Assembly (NCBI GenBank): GCA_027081115.1
Contig: JALWLD010000057.1
Location: 110,397 to 174,396 of the forward strand
Reading direction: 5' to 3'
Source: Sulfurovum sp.
GTDB lineage: Bacteria; Campylobacterota; Campylobacteria; Campylobacterales; Sulfurovaceae
Length of the DNA stretch: 64,000 nucleotides
Position 1 is the first letter of the stretch, and each line of letters starts with the position of its first letter. Under the pieces are notes generated by a model, which was not told where the DNA came from, searched no databases, and saw only the letters and a list, made by a program, of their open reading frames with translations. Shown in pieces: positions 27,156-35,290 of the stretch. Position numbers and translations under genes: made by a program.

Positions 27156-28130
27156 ATGCAAGCACGAAAAGCAATAAAAGAACTTTTAGAAAGAATGAAT
27201 GCAAAGATCATAGGTCAGGAACATATTGTTAGACGCTTCGTGATGGGGCTGTTGGCAGACGGGCATATCTTGGTAGAGGGTTTACCCGGTTTAGCAAAAA
27301 CCAGAACTGTACGAGCGATGGCTGAGATCATTGATTCACAATTTTCTCGTATACAGTTTACTCCTGACCTTTTGCCTTCGGATGTATTAGGACAGGAACG
27401 TCACTATGAAGAGGACGGAAAAGAGTTCTATCGTTTTCACAAAGGTCCCATATTTGGAAATATTATTTTAGCGGATGAGATTAATCGTGCTCAGGCAAAA
27501 GTACAGTCAGCGATGCTTGAAGCAATGGAAGAGAAACAGGTAACGATTGCTGGTAAAACCTTTAAGCTGCCAGAACTTTTTATTGTACTTGCTACACAGA
27601 ACCCTATAGAGCAAGAAGGGACGTATCCTTTGCCAGAAGCACAGAAGGACCGTTTTTTGATGCATGTAAAGATTGACTATGTGACTATGGATTCTGAACT
27701 AAAGATGATCAGGATGGTACAAGAAGAGAAACACCATGTAGAAGATACGCAGGTCAAAATATCACAAGAGATGATCTTTGCAGCCAGAGATGAGATATCT
27801 AAAATTATTTTAAGCGATGAGGTAGGTAGATATATTGTTGATCTGGTCTATGCAACACGTTATCCGTTGCGCTATAGTAAACAATTGGATGTGATGATAG
27901 ATGTCGGGGTCAGTCCAAGAGGTTCTTTGGCTCTGACACAATGTGCACAGGTGCATGCTTGGATGAAAGGGAACAATGAAGTAACGGTACAGGATGTACA
28001 GTCGGTCATTCATGATGTCTTTAGACATCGTATCATTAAAAGTGAGCATACACGTTTCTCCGGTATAGAGAATGATGAGATCATCGATATTATTGTAAAA
28101 ACGGTTACACTACCTGCTTCAACCAAATAG
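27156..28130 (+). CDS. MoxR family AAA+ ATPase
   Basis: A 324-residue AAA+ ATPase of the MoxR/RavA clade: Walker A EGLPGLAKTRTV, the clade motif FTPDLLPSDVLGQE, Walker B IILADEINRAQAKVQ, sensor 1 ATQNPIEQEGTYPLPEAQKDRF. Such proteins act as chaperone-like motors for metal insertion or complex assembly, usually beside DUF58 and VWA genes. Here neither lies next to it; the nearest VWA gene is 34 kb away. The last 12 bases overlap the convergent thioredoxin gene. Confidence 0.92.
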   Translation: MQARKAIKELLERMNAKIIGQEHIVRRFVMGLLADGHILVEGLPGLAKTRTVRAMAEIIDSQFSRIQFTPDLLPSDVLGQERHYEEDGKEFYRFHKGPIFGNIILADEINRAQAKVQSAMLEAMEEKQVTIAGKTFKLPELFIVLATQNPIEQEGTYPLPEAQKDRFLMHVKIDYVTMDSELKMIRMVQEEKHHVEDTQVKISQEMIFAARDEISKIILSDEVGRYIVDLVYATRYPLRYSKQLDVMIDVGVSPRGSLALTQCAQVHAWMKGNNEVTVQDVQSVIHDVFRHRIIKSEHTRFSGIENDEIIDIIVKTVTLPASTK

Positions 28131-28472
28131 TTTAGAGAAGAATGAGCCTTTGCCAGAGAGTTTGTCTATGATGCCAAAGTAGTAACTGGTGTCTTTTAGT
28201 CCTATCTCTGGATATTTGAGCTTTCCATCAGGCAGTACGGCAATGGTAAAGGGCACAGACTGCACTTTAAATGCTTCTGCAAGTTTAGGGTTACGTGAGA
28301 CATCACACTTGATGACATATACACCATTTTCTTCACCATAGGTACTTAATCCATTATCTATAATTTCCATAAGAGTTTGACAAGGTCCACAAGTAGGGGA
28401 GTAGAAATCTAAAAAGACAGGTTTATCGTTCTGTTTGATGATCTTTTCATAATTTTTATCTGTAAGTTCCAT
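28119..28472 (-). CDS. Thioredoxin-family protein (CGPC)
   Basis: A 117-residue cytoplasmic thioredoxin-fold protein with the active site CGPC in FYSPTCGPCQTL and the cis-proline region SVPFTIAVL. It lacks the usual TrxA WCGPC tryptophan (Thr instead) and has an added C-terminal GKGSFFSKLFG tail, so it is a divergent thioredoxin rather than TrxA. A TAGAAT -10 lies only 6 nt before the ATG and no ribosome site is visible: probably leaderless. Confidence 0.85.
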   Translation of the reverse strand: MELTDKNYEKIIKQNDKPVFLDFYSPTCGPCQTLMEIIDNGLSTYGEENGVYVIKCDVSRNPKLAEAFKVQSVPFTIAVLPDGKLKYPEIGLKDTSYYFGIIDKLSGKGSFFSKLFG

Positions 28473-28478
28473 GTCTGT

Positions 28479-28502
28479 ATTCTACCAAAAACTTGTTACA
28501 AT
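28479..28502. promoter_or_regulatory. Overlapping divergent promoters for leaderless transcripts
   Basis: Minus strand: TAGAAT (28479-28484) ends 6 nt before the thioredoxin ATG. Plus strand: TGT followed by TACAAT (28497-28502) ends 6 nt before the ATG at 28509. Each -35 region would fall on the other promoter's -10, so only one RNA polymerase could bind at a time. Neither gene has a Shine-Dalgarno. Confidence 0.55.
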
Positions 28503-28508
28503 CCTTTT

Positions 28509-28727
28509 ATGGAAAATATACAATTAGAACTTAAACAAGATACTGTAGATAACCTTTTGGCCTTTTCAGAACTCTTATATAAAGATGTCAACAAAATACT
28601 GGAGGAAGCTTTGGAACAATACTTTGAAAGTGAGCAGAAGAAGCTTATAGAAAAAGGTATAGAAGAAGATGCGACCATGACCAATCTTGACTATGATGAG
28701 TTTTGGGACGATGTGGATTTGGATTAA
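28509..28727 (+). CDS. Small protein, possible ribbon-helix-helix fold
   Basis: A 72-residue acidic protein. The first 45 residues (IQLELKQDTVDNLLAFSELLYKD then VNKILEEALEQYFE) follow a strand-helix-helix pattern like small ribbon-helix-helix regulators, and the tail is very acidic (EFWDDVDLD). It has no recognised family. It heads a three-gene operon with the kinase-like and TlpA-like genes. An antitoxin is possible, but no toxin gene is adjacent. Confidence 0.7.
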   Translation: MENIQLELKQDTVDNLLAFSELLYKDVNKILEEALEQYFESEQKKLIEKGIEEDATMTNLDYDEFWDDVDLD

Positions 28728-28733
28728 CATTCA

Positions 28734-29591
28734 ATGATGCATGTAGATAAAGCATATTTGGAGTCTACACTTGATAGAGAGATTCTCTCGTTAGAGTATT
28801 TTAGCAAGGGACAAATAGGAACTATTTATAAGGTTATAACAGAAGATAGCCAATATGTTCTAAAAACTTCTCAGACCTCATCACAGTTCCAAGTAGAAGC
28901 TGACATGTTAAAAGATATTAATAAATATAATATTCATGTACCTCAAGTATTTGATGTATCCAAGAGCACACTCTTAATGGAATGTATTGAAGAAGAAGAG
29001 ATCTCGATAGATGATAAGGAGTTACAGGCAGCTGAGCTTTTGAGTACACTTCACACTGTAAGTAATGAAAGTAGGATGTATGGCTATTATTATAATACGG
29101 CCATTGCCTCTTTTGAACAGAACAATGAACAGACGCAATACAATTGGGGACTGTTTCTAGGGCAGATGAGGATCATGCCTATGGCTAAGATCTGTTATGA
29201 GAAAGGGTACATAGATCAAAAGACAGTCACACGATTAGAGGGGTTATGTAGAGATCTCTATAAATATATAGATATGAGTACAATCGTACCTTCACTACTT
29301 CACGGAGATCTATGGAGTGGTAACATACTATTTAATATGAATGGTGCTACACTGATTGATCCTGCCATCTATTTTGGAGACAGAGAGATGGAGTTGGCAT
29401 TTATTTTGATGTTCAATACATTTGGGGATATCTTCTTTGAGAAGTACAGTGAAGTACATCCTTTAAGTCAGAATTTTTATGAGGTTAAAGTCCCACTTTA
29501 TCAGATATACCCGATTTTAGTTCATGTAGCACTTTATGGTGCAGCATATACAGGAACTCTAGAAACACTTTTAAAAAGGTTGCAGGTATGA
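28734..29591 (+). CDS. Fructosamine-kinase-like / aminoglycoside phosphotransferase family protein
   Basis: A 285-residue small-molecule kinase fold. The catalytic loop LLHGDLWSGNILF and the metal-binding DPAIYFGDREMELAF match the fructosamine-3-kinase family, which phosphorylates sugar-amine adducts so that glycated proteins or metabolites break down. The N-terminal ATP-binding region (GQIGTIYKV, YVLKTS) is present. Either of two adjacent ATGs (28734, 28737) may be used. Six bp after the small acidic protein and overlapping the TlpA-like gene by 4 bp. Confidence 0.85.
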   Translation: MMHVDKAYLESTLDREILSLEYFSKGQIGTIYKVITEDSQYVLKTSQTSSQFQVEADMLKDINKYNIHVPQVFDVSKSTLLMECIEEEEISIDDKELQAAELLSTLHTVSNESRMYGYYYNTAIASFEQNNEQTQYNWGLFLGQMRIMPMAKICYEKGYIDQKTVTRLEGLCRDLYKYIDMSTIVPSLLHGDLWSGNILFNMNGATLIDPAIYFGDREMELAFILMFNTFGDIFFEKYSEVHPLSQNFYEVKVPLYQIYPILVHVALYGAAYTGTLETLLKRLQV

Positions 29592-30082
29592 GATGGAATA
29601 TAGGGAAGATAGCTAAAGAAATATTTATAGGGGCAGTGGCTGTATTCATATTAAGTAATATTATAAGCTATATACGTAAACCATCTTTAGATTCAGAGCA
29701 TCTACCCCATTTTGAAATAACGCTTTTGGATGGTTCGATCTTCAAATATAGTGAGGGTAAACCTTTGGTAATTCACTTTTGGGCTGACTGGTGTAAGGTC
29801 TGTAAAGTGGAAGCATCCAATATTGAACGTGTTTCAAAAGAATATGAAGTATTGGGTATTGCCGTAAACTCTGGGGATAATGAAAAAGTAAAAGCTTATA
29901 TGCAAAAGAGGGGGTTGACCTTTAAAGTCCTGAATGATGTAGATGGCAAATGGGCAAAAATGTTTAAGGTAGAGATCTTTCCAACCACATTTATTTATGA
30001 TGGACAAGGAGAATTGAAATTTACTGAAGTAGGGTATATGACTACAGCAGGACTTCTTACACGACTAGCTTTATTGCAGTAG
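29588..30082 (+). CDS. Membrane-anchored TlpA/ResA-like thiol-disulfide oxidoreductase
   Basis: A 164-residue protein with one N-terminal membrane helix (about residues 10-28) and a periplasmic thioredoxin domain with CKVC at C69-C72 (WADWCKVCKVE) and the cis-proline FPTTFIYDG. The family reduces apocytochrome c or scaffold proteins; the ScsD/TlpA subgroup fits best. Start ATG overlaps the kinase-like gene stop (ATGA). It is convergent with the CDF gene, only one base apart. Confidence 0.87.
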   Translation: MRWNIGKIAKEIFIGAVAVFILSNIISYIRKPSLDSEHLPHFEITLLDGSIFKYSEGKPLVIHFWADWCKVCKVEASNIERVSKEYEVLGIAVNSGDNEKVKAYMQKRGLTFKVLNDVDGKWAKMFKVEIFPTTFIYDGQGELKFTEVGYMTTAGLLTRLALLQ

Positions 30083-30083
30083 A

Positions 30084-30980
30084 TTATGTATTTGCCAATC
30101 TGCCTTTATCATCATCTCTTTCAAATTCACATTGAAAGATGGTATGTTCAATCTCATAGTCGTCATGCAACTCTTTTTCCAGTTTGTCAATAACGGCATT
30201 GCTCTCTTTAAGTGTCAGGTTTTCTACAAAATCCAAATGGGCATCCAGGTAGATGTGTTTGTCATCTAAACTCCACAAATGCAAATGGTGTGCATTTTGT
30301 ATTTGTGGATATGCTGTAATGGTCTTTATAACTGCATCTATATTGATCTCTTTAGGTGCAAACTCCATTAGAATAGAAGTAGAATCTTTAATGAGACCGT
30401 AAGAGGCATAGATAAGGTAGAGAGCAATCAGCATGGAAATGATAGGATCAACCCAGTAAATTTTCCAAAATAGCATGAGTAAACCTCCCAATACTACAGC
30501 TACTGAAGTGAGTACATCACCTAAAAGATGTAGGTAGGCCGCTTTAATGTTCATATTCTCATCAATATTATTTTTGAGGAGAAAAATACTCCCGCCATTA
30601 ACCAAAATACCCAACATCCCAAGCCAAATTACCAGTGTTGAATTTATTATTTGTTGGTTGGATATTCTGCTTAGTGCTTCAAAAATGACATACAATCCTA
30701 TGGCAATGAGTATGGAAGCATTAATGAGAGTTGCAAGTATCTCTGCACGTTTATAGCCAAAAGTACGCATGGCACTTCCCTTTTTTTGTGCAATTTGGTT
30801 GGCAGCATATGAGATGACCAAAGAGAGTACATCTGAAAAGTTGTGCAGGGCATCGGAGATAAGGGCCAAAGATCCGGAGATGATACCTCCAGTGAGCTGT
30901 GCAAGAGTAATGACTACATTCAGCACAATGGCAAGAAACAGATTCTTGCCACTTAAGTCATGGCTATGACTGTCAGACAT
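30084..30980 (-). CDS. CDF-family cation efflux protein (CzcD/ZitB-like)
   Basis: A 298-residue inner-membrane divalent-metal/proton antiporter. Six helices, the HNFSD and HLLGD metal sites in TM2 and TM5 (ALHNFSDVLSLVIS, HLLGDVLTSVAVV), a short His-containing N-terminus (DSHSHD) and a cytoplasmic C-terminal domain with HHLHLWSLD. The His-Asp/His-Asp set predicts zinc, possibly with cobalt or cadmium. It begins 9 bp after rrc on the same strand, so the two are probably co-transcribed. Confidence 0.93.
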   Translation of the reverse strand: MSDSHSHDLSGKNLFLAIVLNVVITLAQLTGGIISGSLALISDALHNFSDVLSLVISYAANQIAQKKGSAMRTFGYKRAEILATLINASILIAIGLYVIFEALSRISNQQIINSTLVIWLGMLGILVNGGSIFLLKNNIDENMNIKAAYLHLLGDVLTSVAVVLGGLLMLFWKIYWVDPIISMLIALYLIYASYGLIKDSTSILMEFAPKEINIDAVIKTITAYPQIQNAHHLHLWSLDDKHIYLDAHLDFVENLTLKESNAVIDKLEKELHDDYEIEHTIFQCEFERDDDKGRLANT

Positions 30981-30989
30981 AGGTATGAC

Positions 30990-31643
30990 CTATTTTTTCT
31001 CATTGAGTCTGGACTGGTATTCTTGTGGGTGTTTACAAACAGGGCAGACTTTTGGTGCTTTTTTACCTCTATGTACATGACCACACACTTCACAGATCCA
31101 CTCTTCGTCTTCATTTTCAGATTCAAACTCTTTGCCTGAGCTGAGACGTTCTAGTAGTTCCCGATACATTTTTTCATGTTCCACTTCCACCTTTCCAATA
31201 GCAGTAAAGAGGCGTGCAGCTTCATCATGTCCTTCTTCTTTGGCAATAGCTGCAAAGTCCGGGTACATGGTAAGATTTTCATAACTCTCTCCATTGATGG
31301 CATCTTGCAGGTTGGCAAGCGTATCTCCCAGAGGGTCATTACCATTCATGACATTATGCAGTTTGAGTTCCATTTTGGCATGCTGTATTTCGTTGTGTGC
31401 AGCACGTCTGAAATGTGTGGCTATATCTCGATAACCTTCTTTGTCCGCTACTTTGGCATAGTATTCATATTTATTTCTTGCCATAGATTCTCCCGCAAAA
31501 GCTTTAAGCAGATTGACCATGGTTACATTGTCGGTAATGCACTCCATCTCTTGACCACAACAGACTAAAGTTCCACCGCCAACATGGCTTACTTCTACTT
31601 CATTTCCACATTTTGCACATTTGTAACTTTCATATTTTTTCAT
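30990..31643 (-). CDS. rrc: Desulforedoxin-rubrerythrin-rubredoxin chimera (Rrc-like)
   Basis: A 217-residue cytoplasmic peroxide-detoxifying protein in three parts: an N-terminal desulforedoxin-type iron site (C9, C12, C28, C29), a central rubrerythrin di-iron four-helix domain (AGESMARNKYEYYA, HNEIQHAKME, GKVEVEHEKMY), and a C-terminal rubredoxin (CEVCGHVH, CPVCKHP). This matches Campylobacter jejuni Rrc in order and length. It is divergent from the first two-component system and precedes the CDF gene. Confidence 0.94.
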   Translation of the reverse strand: MKKYESYKCAKCGNEVEVSHVGGGTLVCCGQEMECITDNVTMVNLLKAFAGESMARNKYEYYAKVADKEGYRDIATHFRRAAHNEIQHAKMELKLHNVMNGNDPLGDTLANLQDAINGESYENLTMYPDFAAIAKEEGHDEAARLFTAIGKVEVEHEKMYRELLERLSSGKEFESENEDEEWICEVCGHVHRGKKAPKVCPVCKHPQEYQSRLNEKK

Positions 31644-31709
31644 GACATATCCTTTATGTGTTTTTTATAGTGTATCTAATTTAAGATAATGAATTATAAA
31701 GGATTCTAA

Positions 31710-31741
31710 TTCATACATAATTCATTTTATATCACTATGAT
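31710..31741 (+). promoter_or_regulatory. DccR-like box promoter of the 31.8-kb two-component system
   Basis: TTCAT (31710-31714) and TTCAT (31721-31725), 11 bp apart; -10 TATGAT (31736-31741), 15 bp after the second half-site starts. A second possible -10 (TAGAAT, 31744) does not keep the spacing. The box implies autoregulation, and it sits in the region shared with divergent rrc. Confidence 0.7.
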
Positions 31742-31766
31742 GCTAGAATAGATAAAAGGTTGGTTT

Positions 31767-32435
31767 ATGACAGCAAGTATTTTACTTTTGGAAGATGATT
31801 TACAACTCTCTGATACTGTAAAACAGTTTCTAGAATTTAAAGGCTATGAAGTGCACTGTGCATATGATGGGTTACAAGCACAAAATATGGCATATGAGAA
31901 ACATTTTGATCTTATGCTTTTGGATGTAAAAGTCCCACATATGAACGGGTTTGAATTTTTAAAATTCTTAAGAGATGAAGGTAAAGAGATCCCAGCAATT
32001 TTTATTACTTCTCTTAATTCTGTAGAAGATGTAGAGAAAGGGTTTGAAGTAGGATGTGATGACTATATACGAAAACCTTTTGCACTTAAAGAGTTGCTTG
32101 TCCGTGTAGAGTCTCTGCTTAAACGTACATTTGGTACACATGATGATAAAATTACTTTTGATAATGGCATGGTATTCGATACTAAGGAACTGATCTTGAT
32201 GCACGACAATAAAAGAGTACCTCTTAAAACGAAGGAGCTTAAACTTCTTTCTCTTTTTCTACAGCATCCCAATGAACTCCTTAATTATGAAAAGATCAAT
32301 GAGACCCTTTGGGACTACGATGAAGAACCAAGTTCCGGTTCACTGCGTACCTATATAAAGACATTACGTTCAGAGATAGGCAAAGAGAGTATAGAGACTA
32401 TCAAAAATATAGGATACCGTTTTGTTAAAGAGTGA
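31767..32435 (+). CDS. OmpR-family response regulator (TCS 1, DccR-like)
   Basis: A 222-residue regulator: receiver domain with acidic pocket (EDD at 9-11), phospho-acceptor D53 (LMLLDVKVP), conserved Thr/Ser and Lys (FITSLN, YIRKPF), then a winged-helix DNA-binding domain whose recognition helix is around SLRTYIKTLRSEIG. It is a close paralogue of the regulator at 53.1 kb, especially in the DNA-binding part (LWDYDE...SLR..IK.LR...G). It is followed by its kinase with a 14-bp overlap. Its own promoter carries the TTCAT box. Confidence 0.92.
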   Translation: MTASILLLEDDLQLSDTVKQFLEFKGYEVHCAYDGLQAQNMAYEKHFDLMLLDVKVPHMNGFEFLKFLRDEGKEIPAIFITSLNSVEDVEKGFEVGCDDYIRKPFALKELLVRVESLLKRTFGTHDDKITFDNGMVFDTKELILMHDNKRVPLKTKELKLLSLFLQHPNELLNYEKINETLWDYDEEPSSGSLRTYIKTLRSEIGKESIETIKNIGYRFVKE

Positions 32436-33576
32436 AAAACGAAGTTTGGCCAGATTTTTACTGACGTATCTGATCTCAACATTTATTCTTTTTTCTGTGG
32501 CTTCCTGGCTTTTTTATATTTCAGGAAAACATCAGATATTGGACCGCCAGGAAGAGGCATTGATGTATGAAGCTGAAAATTTACAGTCTCAGTTAAGGGC
32601 CTTACACCATTCAAATAGTGAAGTACTAATCTATCCTAAAGACATTCATAGTCAATCTGCGATTTATGATTTGGATAAACACTATATTTTTGGTACATTT
32701 CCAGTACCACCTTCATTGAACCATTTGGATGAGAAGAATAAACTGTACTATATCGAACATGTGGAACCATATTTTTTAGGAGCAGCCTATCTTTTGATTG
32801 CTAAAGATATTGATGAAACACCTATTGTAAAACTACAAAATAATATTTTAATTTTTATGTTGATTGCGGGTATTGTATTTTCAATTCTAGGGTATTTCCT
32901 TGGAAGACTTTTTGTTGCACCGATGAGAGATTCACTCAAACAGATGAACCGTTTTATCCAAGATACTACCCATGAGCTTAATACTCCCATAAGTACGATT
33001 TTAACCAATATTGAGATGATTGAGACATTTGGTAAATATGAAGAGAGCAATCGTGAACTCAAACGTATTGAGATCGCATCAAAGACTTTGAGTCGTATTT
33101 ATGACGATCTTACCTACTTGAACTTGAATCACCGCTATCATAGAGATGTGATGCGTTTGGATATGGGGAAACTAATCGAGGAGCGTGTGCTTTATTTTGA
33201 TGCAATGTCTGAGGCTAAACGTTTGGATACTGTTCTAAATATAAGAAAAAATGTTACCTTGCTCATTGATAAAAATGATGCAATACGTCTGGTGGACAAT
33301 CTTATATCTAATGCCATTAAATACAATAAAACAAAAGGTACATTAATTATAACGCTAACAGAAGATATGTTGATAGTAAAAGATACCGGTATTGGGATCA
33401 GAAAAGAAGATATGAATATGATTTTACAACGTTTTCAACGTGCGAATGCAAGTGAGGGTGGTTTTGGTATAGGATTGGATATTGTCAATCATGTTGTAAA
33501 GAGTTATGGCTTTGAACTGGAGATTAATTCTAAGAAAGATGAAGGGACGGAAGTATGTGTAAAATGGAAAAAGTAA
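32422..33576 (+). CDS. Sensor histidine kinase (TCS 1)
   Basis: A 384-residue membrane kinase: helix near residues 13-33, a periplasmic sensor of about 100 residues without cysteines, a second helix (FMLIAGIVFSILGYFLG), the dimerisation helix with phospho-acceptor H184 (DTTHELNTPISTI), and an HATPase domain (LVDNLISNAIKYN, KDTGIGI, GFGIGLDIV). Asn replaces the usual Arg in HELRTP, as in other epsilonproteobacterial kinases. Overlaps its regulator by 14 bp and the cytochrome gene by 13 bp. Confidence 0.92.
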   Translation: MLKSEKRSLARFLLTYLISTFILFSVASWLFYISGKHQILDRQEEALMYEAENLQSQLRALHHSNSEVLIYPKDIHSQSAIYDLDKHYIFGTFPVPPSLNHLDEKNKLYYIEHVEPYFLGAAYLLIAKDIDETPIVKLQNNILIFMLIAGIVFSILGYFLGRLFVAPMRDSLKQMNRFIQDTTHELNTPISTILTNIEMIETFGKYEESNRELKRIEIASKTLSRIYDDLTYLNLNHRYHRDVMRLDMGKLIEERVLYFDAMSEAKRLDTVLNIRKNVTLLIDKNDAIRLVDNLISNAIKYNKTKGTLIITLTEDMLIVKDTGIGIRKEDMNMILQRFQRANASEGGFGIGLDIVNHVVKSYGFELEINSKKDEGTEVCVKWKK

Positions 33577-33923
33577 TAGTTTTATTAACTGTGTTAAGTT
33601 TGCAACTGTTCGGACATCAAGAACAGGCAAGTAGTGATACACTTCAAAAAGAGTGTCTCTCCTGTCATAAAAAACAACAAGTACCAAATGCTCTCATTTA
33701 TAAACGATATTTGATGAAGTACAGTACCGATAATCGTATACAAGAGGCAATGTTTAAGTATTTGAAAAACCCTCAACAAGAAGATTCTGTAATGCCAACA
33801 CCTTTTTTCGGAAAATTTCCTATGCAAGAAAAAATGACAATGGATGATCAGCTCTTGAATGAGAATATTCAAGCCTATTTAAAAAAGTACAATATTAAAA
33901 AGAAATTGCGACTGGAAGAGTAA
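33564..33923 (+). CDS. Small periplasmic c-type cytochrome
   Basis: A 119-residue exported protein with a signal peptide (IVLLTVLSLQLFG) and a single haem c site CLSCH near residue 31. The methionine in DSVMPTPF is a likely axial ligand. The start at 33564 is used because GGAAG lies about 10 bp upstream; the ATG at 33555 is too close to it. The gene overlaps the kinase end, so a haem protein belongs to this two-component operon. It may be an electron carrier or part of the sensing of redox state. Confidence 0.85.
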   Translation: MEKVIVLLTVLSLQLFGHQEQASSDTLQKECLSCHKKQQVPNALIYKRYLMKYSTDNRIQEAMFKYLKNPQQEDSVMPTPFFGKFPMQEKMTMDDQLLNENIQAYLKKYNIKKKLRLEE

Positions 33924-33955
33924 TTCACTTAAAATTCATATGACTTAGCTATACT
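33924..33955 (+). promoter_or_regulatory. DccR-like box promoter of the TolC-MFP-RND operon
   Basis: TTCAC (33924-33928) and TTCAT (33935-33939), 11 bp apart; -10 TATACT (33950-33955), 15 bp after the second half-site starts. It begins at the stop of the cytochrome gene, so the efflux operon has its own promoter rather than relying on read-through. Confidence 0.78.
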
Positions 33956-33982
33956 CTTTTCTTATCATAAAGGGAGTTTTCT

Positions 33983-35290
33983 ATGAAATATATCTGGGGT
34001 ATACTGTTATTTACAAGTATTTCATTTGGACAATCATTACATTATCTGATCGACTATGCACTCAAACACAGTACTGTTGTTAAACAGAGTAAAGCACAGA
34101 TGGAGTTTGCAGCTGCACAACGTGAAGAGAGTAGAGCAGTACAGTTTGGTAGCATTGACTTGGTGGGAAGTTATACACATTACAATCTGCCGCGTACCTT
34201 GGCTCCGTTAACACCGGGGAGTATTGTTGGGAAGCCAGTTGATGATACTCCTACAACTAAAGATCTTTTTGGTACAGGTGTTATGTATACGGTTCCTCTC
34301 TTTACCGGTTTTGCTCAGACAAGACAAGTAGAGATGGACTCTATCGCGACACAACTTTCACACAGTAAACTTTCACTTACTAAAGAACAACTTGCTTACA
34401 ATGTGGCTTCTCTCTATCTTTCGATATTGGCACTGCAGGATATGTCTTATGCCCAGAAAAAGTATGTCAAGGCACTTAGAAAATTAAGAGATATTATCAA
34501 AACAGAGGTAACACTTGGTAAAAAAGCATCTATAGATCTGCTAAAGGCTGAAAATGATCTTTATGGGAATATCTCTTACATGGAGGTGATCAAAGGTAAT
34601 ATTGCTATGACTAAAGCTTCCTTGGCTTCACTGGTTGGTTTGGATCATGTGGGGGAGATCAAGCCTATTAAAGTATCTGTAAAAAAACCAAACTACTCCA
34701 TTAACCGATTGGTAAATGAGGCAGCAACACTGGACAAAGTTCATATTGCCGACCTGAACATTAAAAAAGCCAATAAAGGGGTTGAGAAGAGTAAGGCAGG
34801 ACTTTACCCGCAAGTCTCTTTAAGTTCCTATTATGGCTATAACTATGGTGAAAATGATAGTACCCATATTACAAACTCTGGAGAATTTAACTCTCAGGAG
34901 AACTGGCAGATCGGTGTTAATGCCAAATGGACAGTATTTGATTTTGGTAAAAATTCAGCGGCTACACAAAAAGCCAAGATTGCCAAAATGCAGGCGACTT
35001 TTGAGAAGCAACAAACACTGTTGGACTTAAGAAAATCATTGGTGGAAGCTTATGAAAAGATGAAGCAGGAGTATGCGAATTATCAGGGAAATACGAAGCA
35101 GTATGCTTTATCAAAGAAGTCTGAAATGATAGAGAGGGTACGTTACAAGAATGGTGTCTCGACTATCAATGACCTGCTTTATGCAAGTTCTCAGACACAG
35201 TTGTCACGTGCAAAGTTGATCGAGAGTAAATATAATTATCAAAAAGGGAAGTTTTATATGGATTATTTGTTAGAAAGAGGGGTAAAATAA
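33983..35290 (+). CDS. TolC-family outer-membrane efflux protein (RND operon)
   Basis: A 435-residue outer-membrane channel with signal peptide (to about residue 16) and two repeated TolC-type blocks of long helices plus barrel strands (QFGSIDLVGSYTHYN; SSYYGYNYG; WTVFDFGKNSAATQKAKI). It forms the exit duct of the tripartite pump encoded just downstream, with which it shares an operon (adaptor ATG overlaps the TAA by one base). Confidence 0.92.
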   Translation: MKYIWGILLFTSISFGQSLHYLIDYALKHSTVVKQSKAQMEFAAAQREESRAVQFGSIDLVGSYTHYNLPRTLAPLTPGSIVGKPVDDTPTTKDLFGTGVMYTVPLFTGFAQTRQVEMDSIATQLSHSKLSLTKEQLAYNVASLYLSILALQDMSYAQKKYVKALRKLRDIIKTEVTLGKKASIDLLKAENDLYGNISYMEVIKGNIAMTKASLASLVGLDHVGEIKPIKVSVKKPNYSINRLVNEAATLDKVHIADLNIKKANKGVEKSKAGLYPQVSLSSYYGYNYGENDSTHITNSGEFNSQENWQIGVNAKWTVFDFGKNSAATQKAKIAKMQATFEKQQTLLDLRKSLVEAYEKMKQEYANYQGNTKQYALSKKSEMIERVRYKNGVSTINDLLYASSQTQLSRAKLIESKYNYQKGKFYMDYLLERGVK

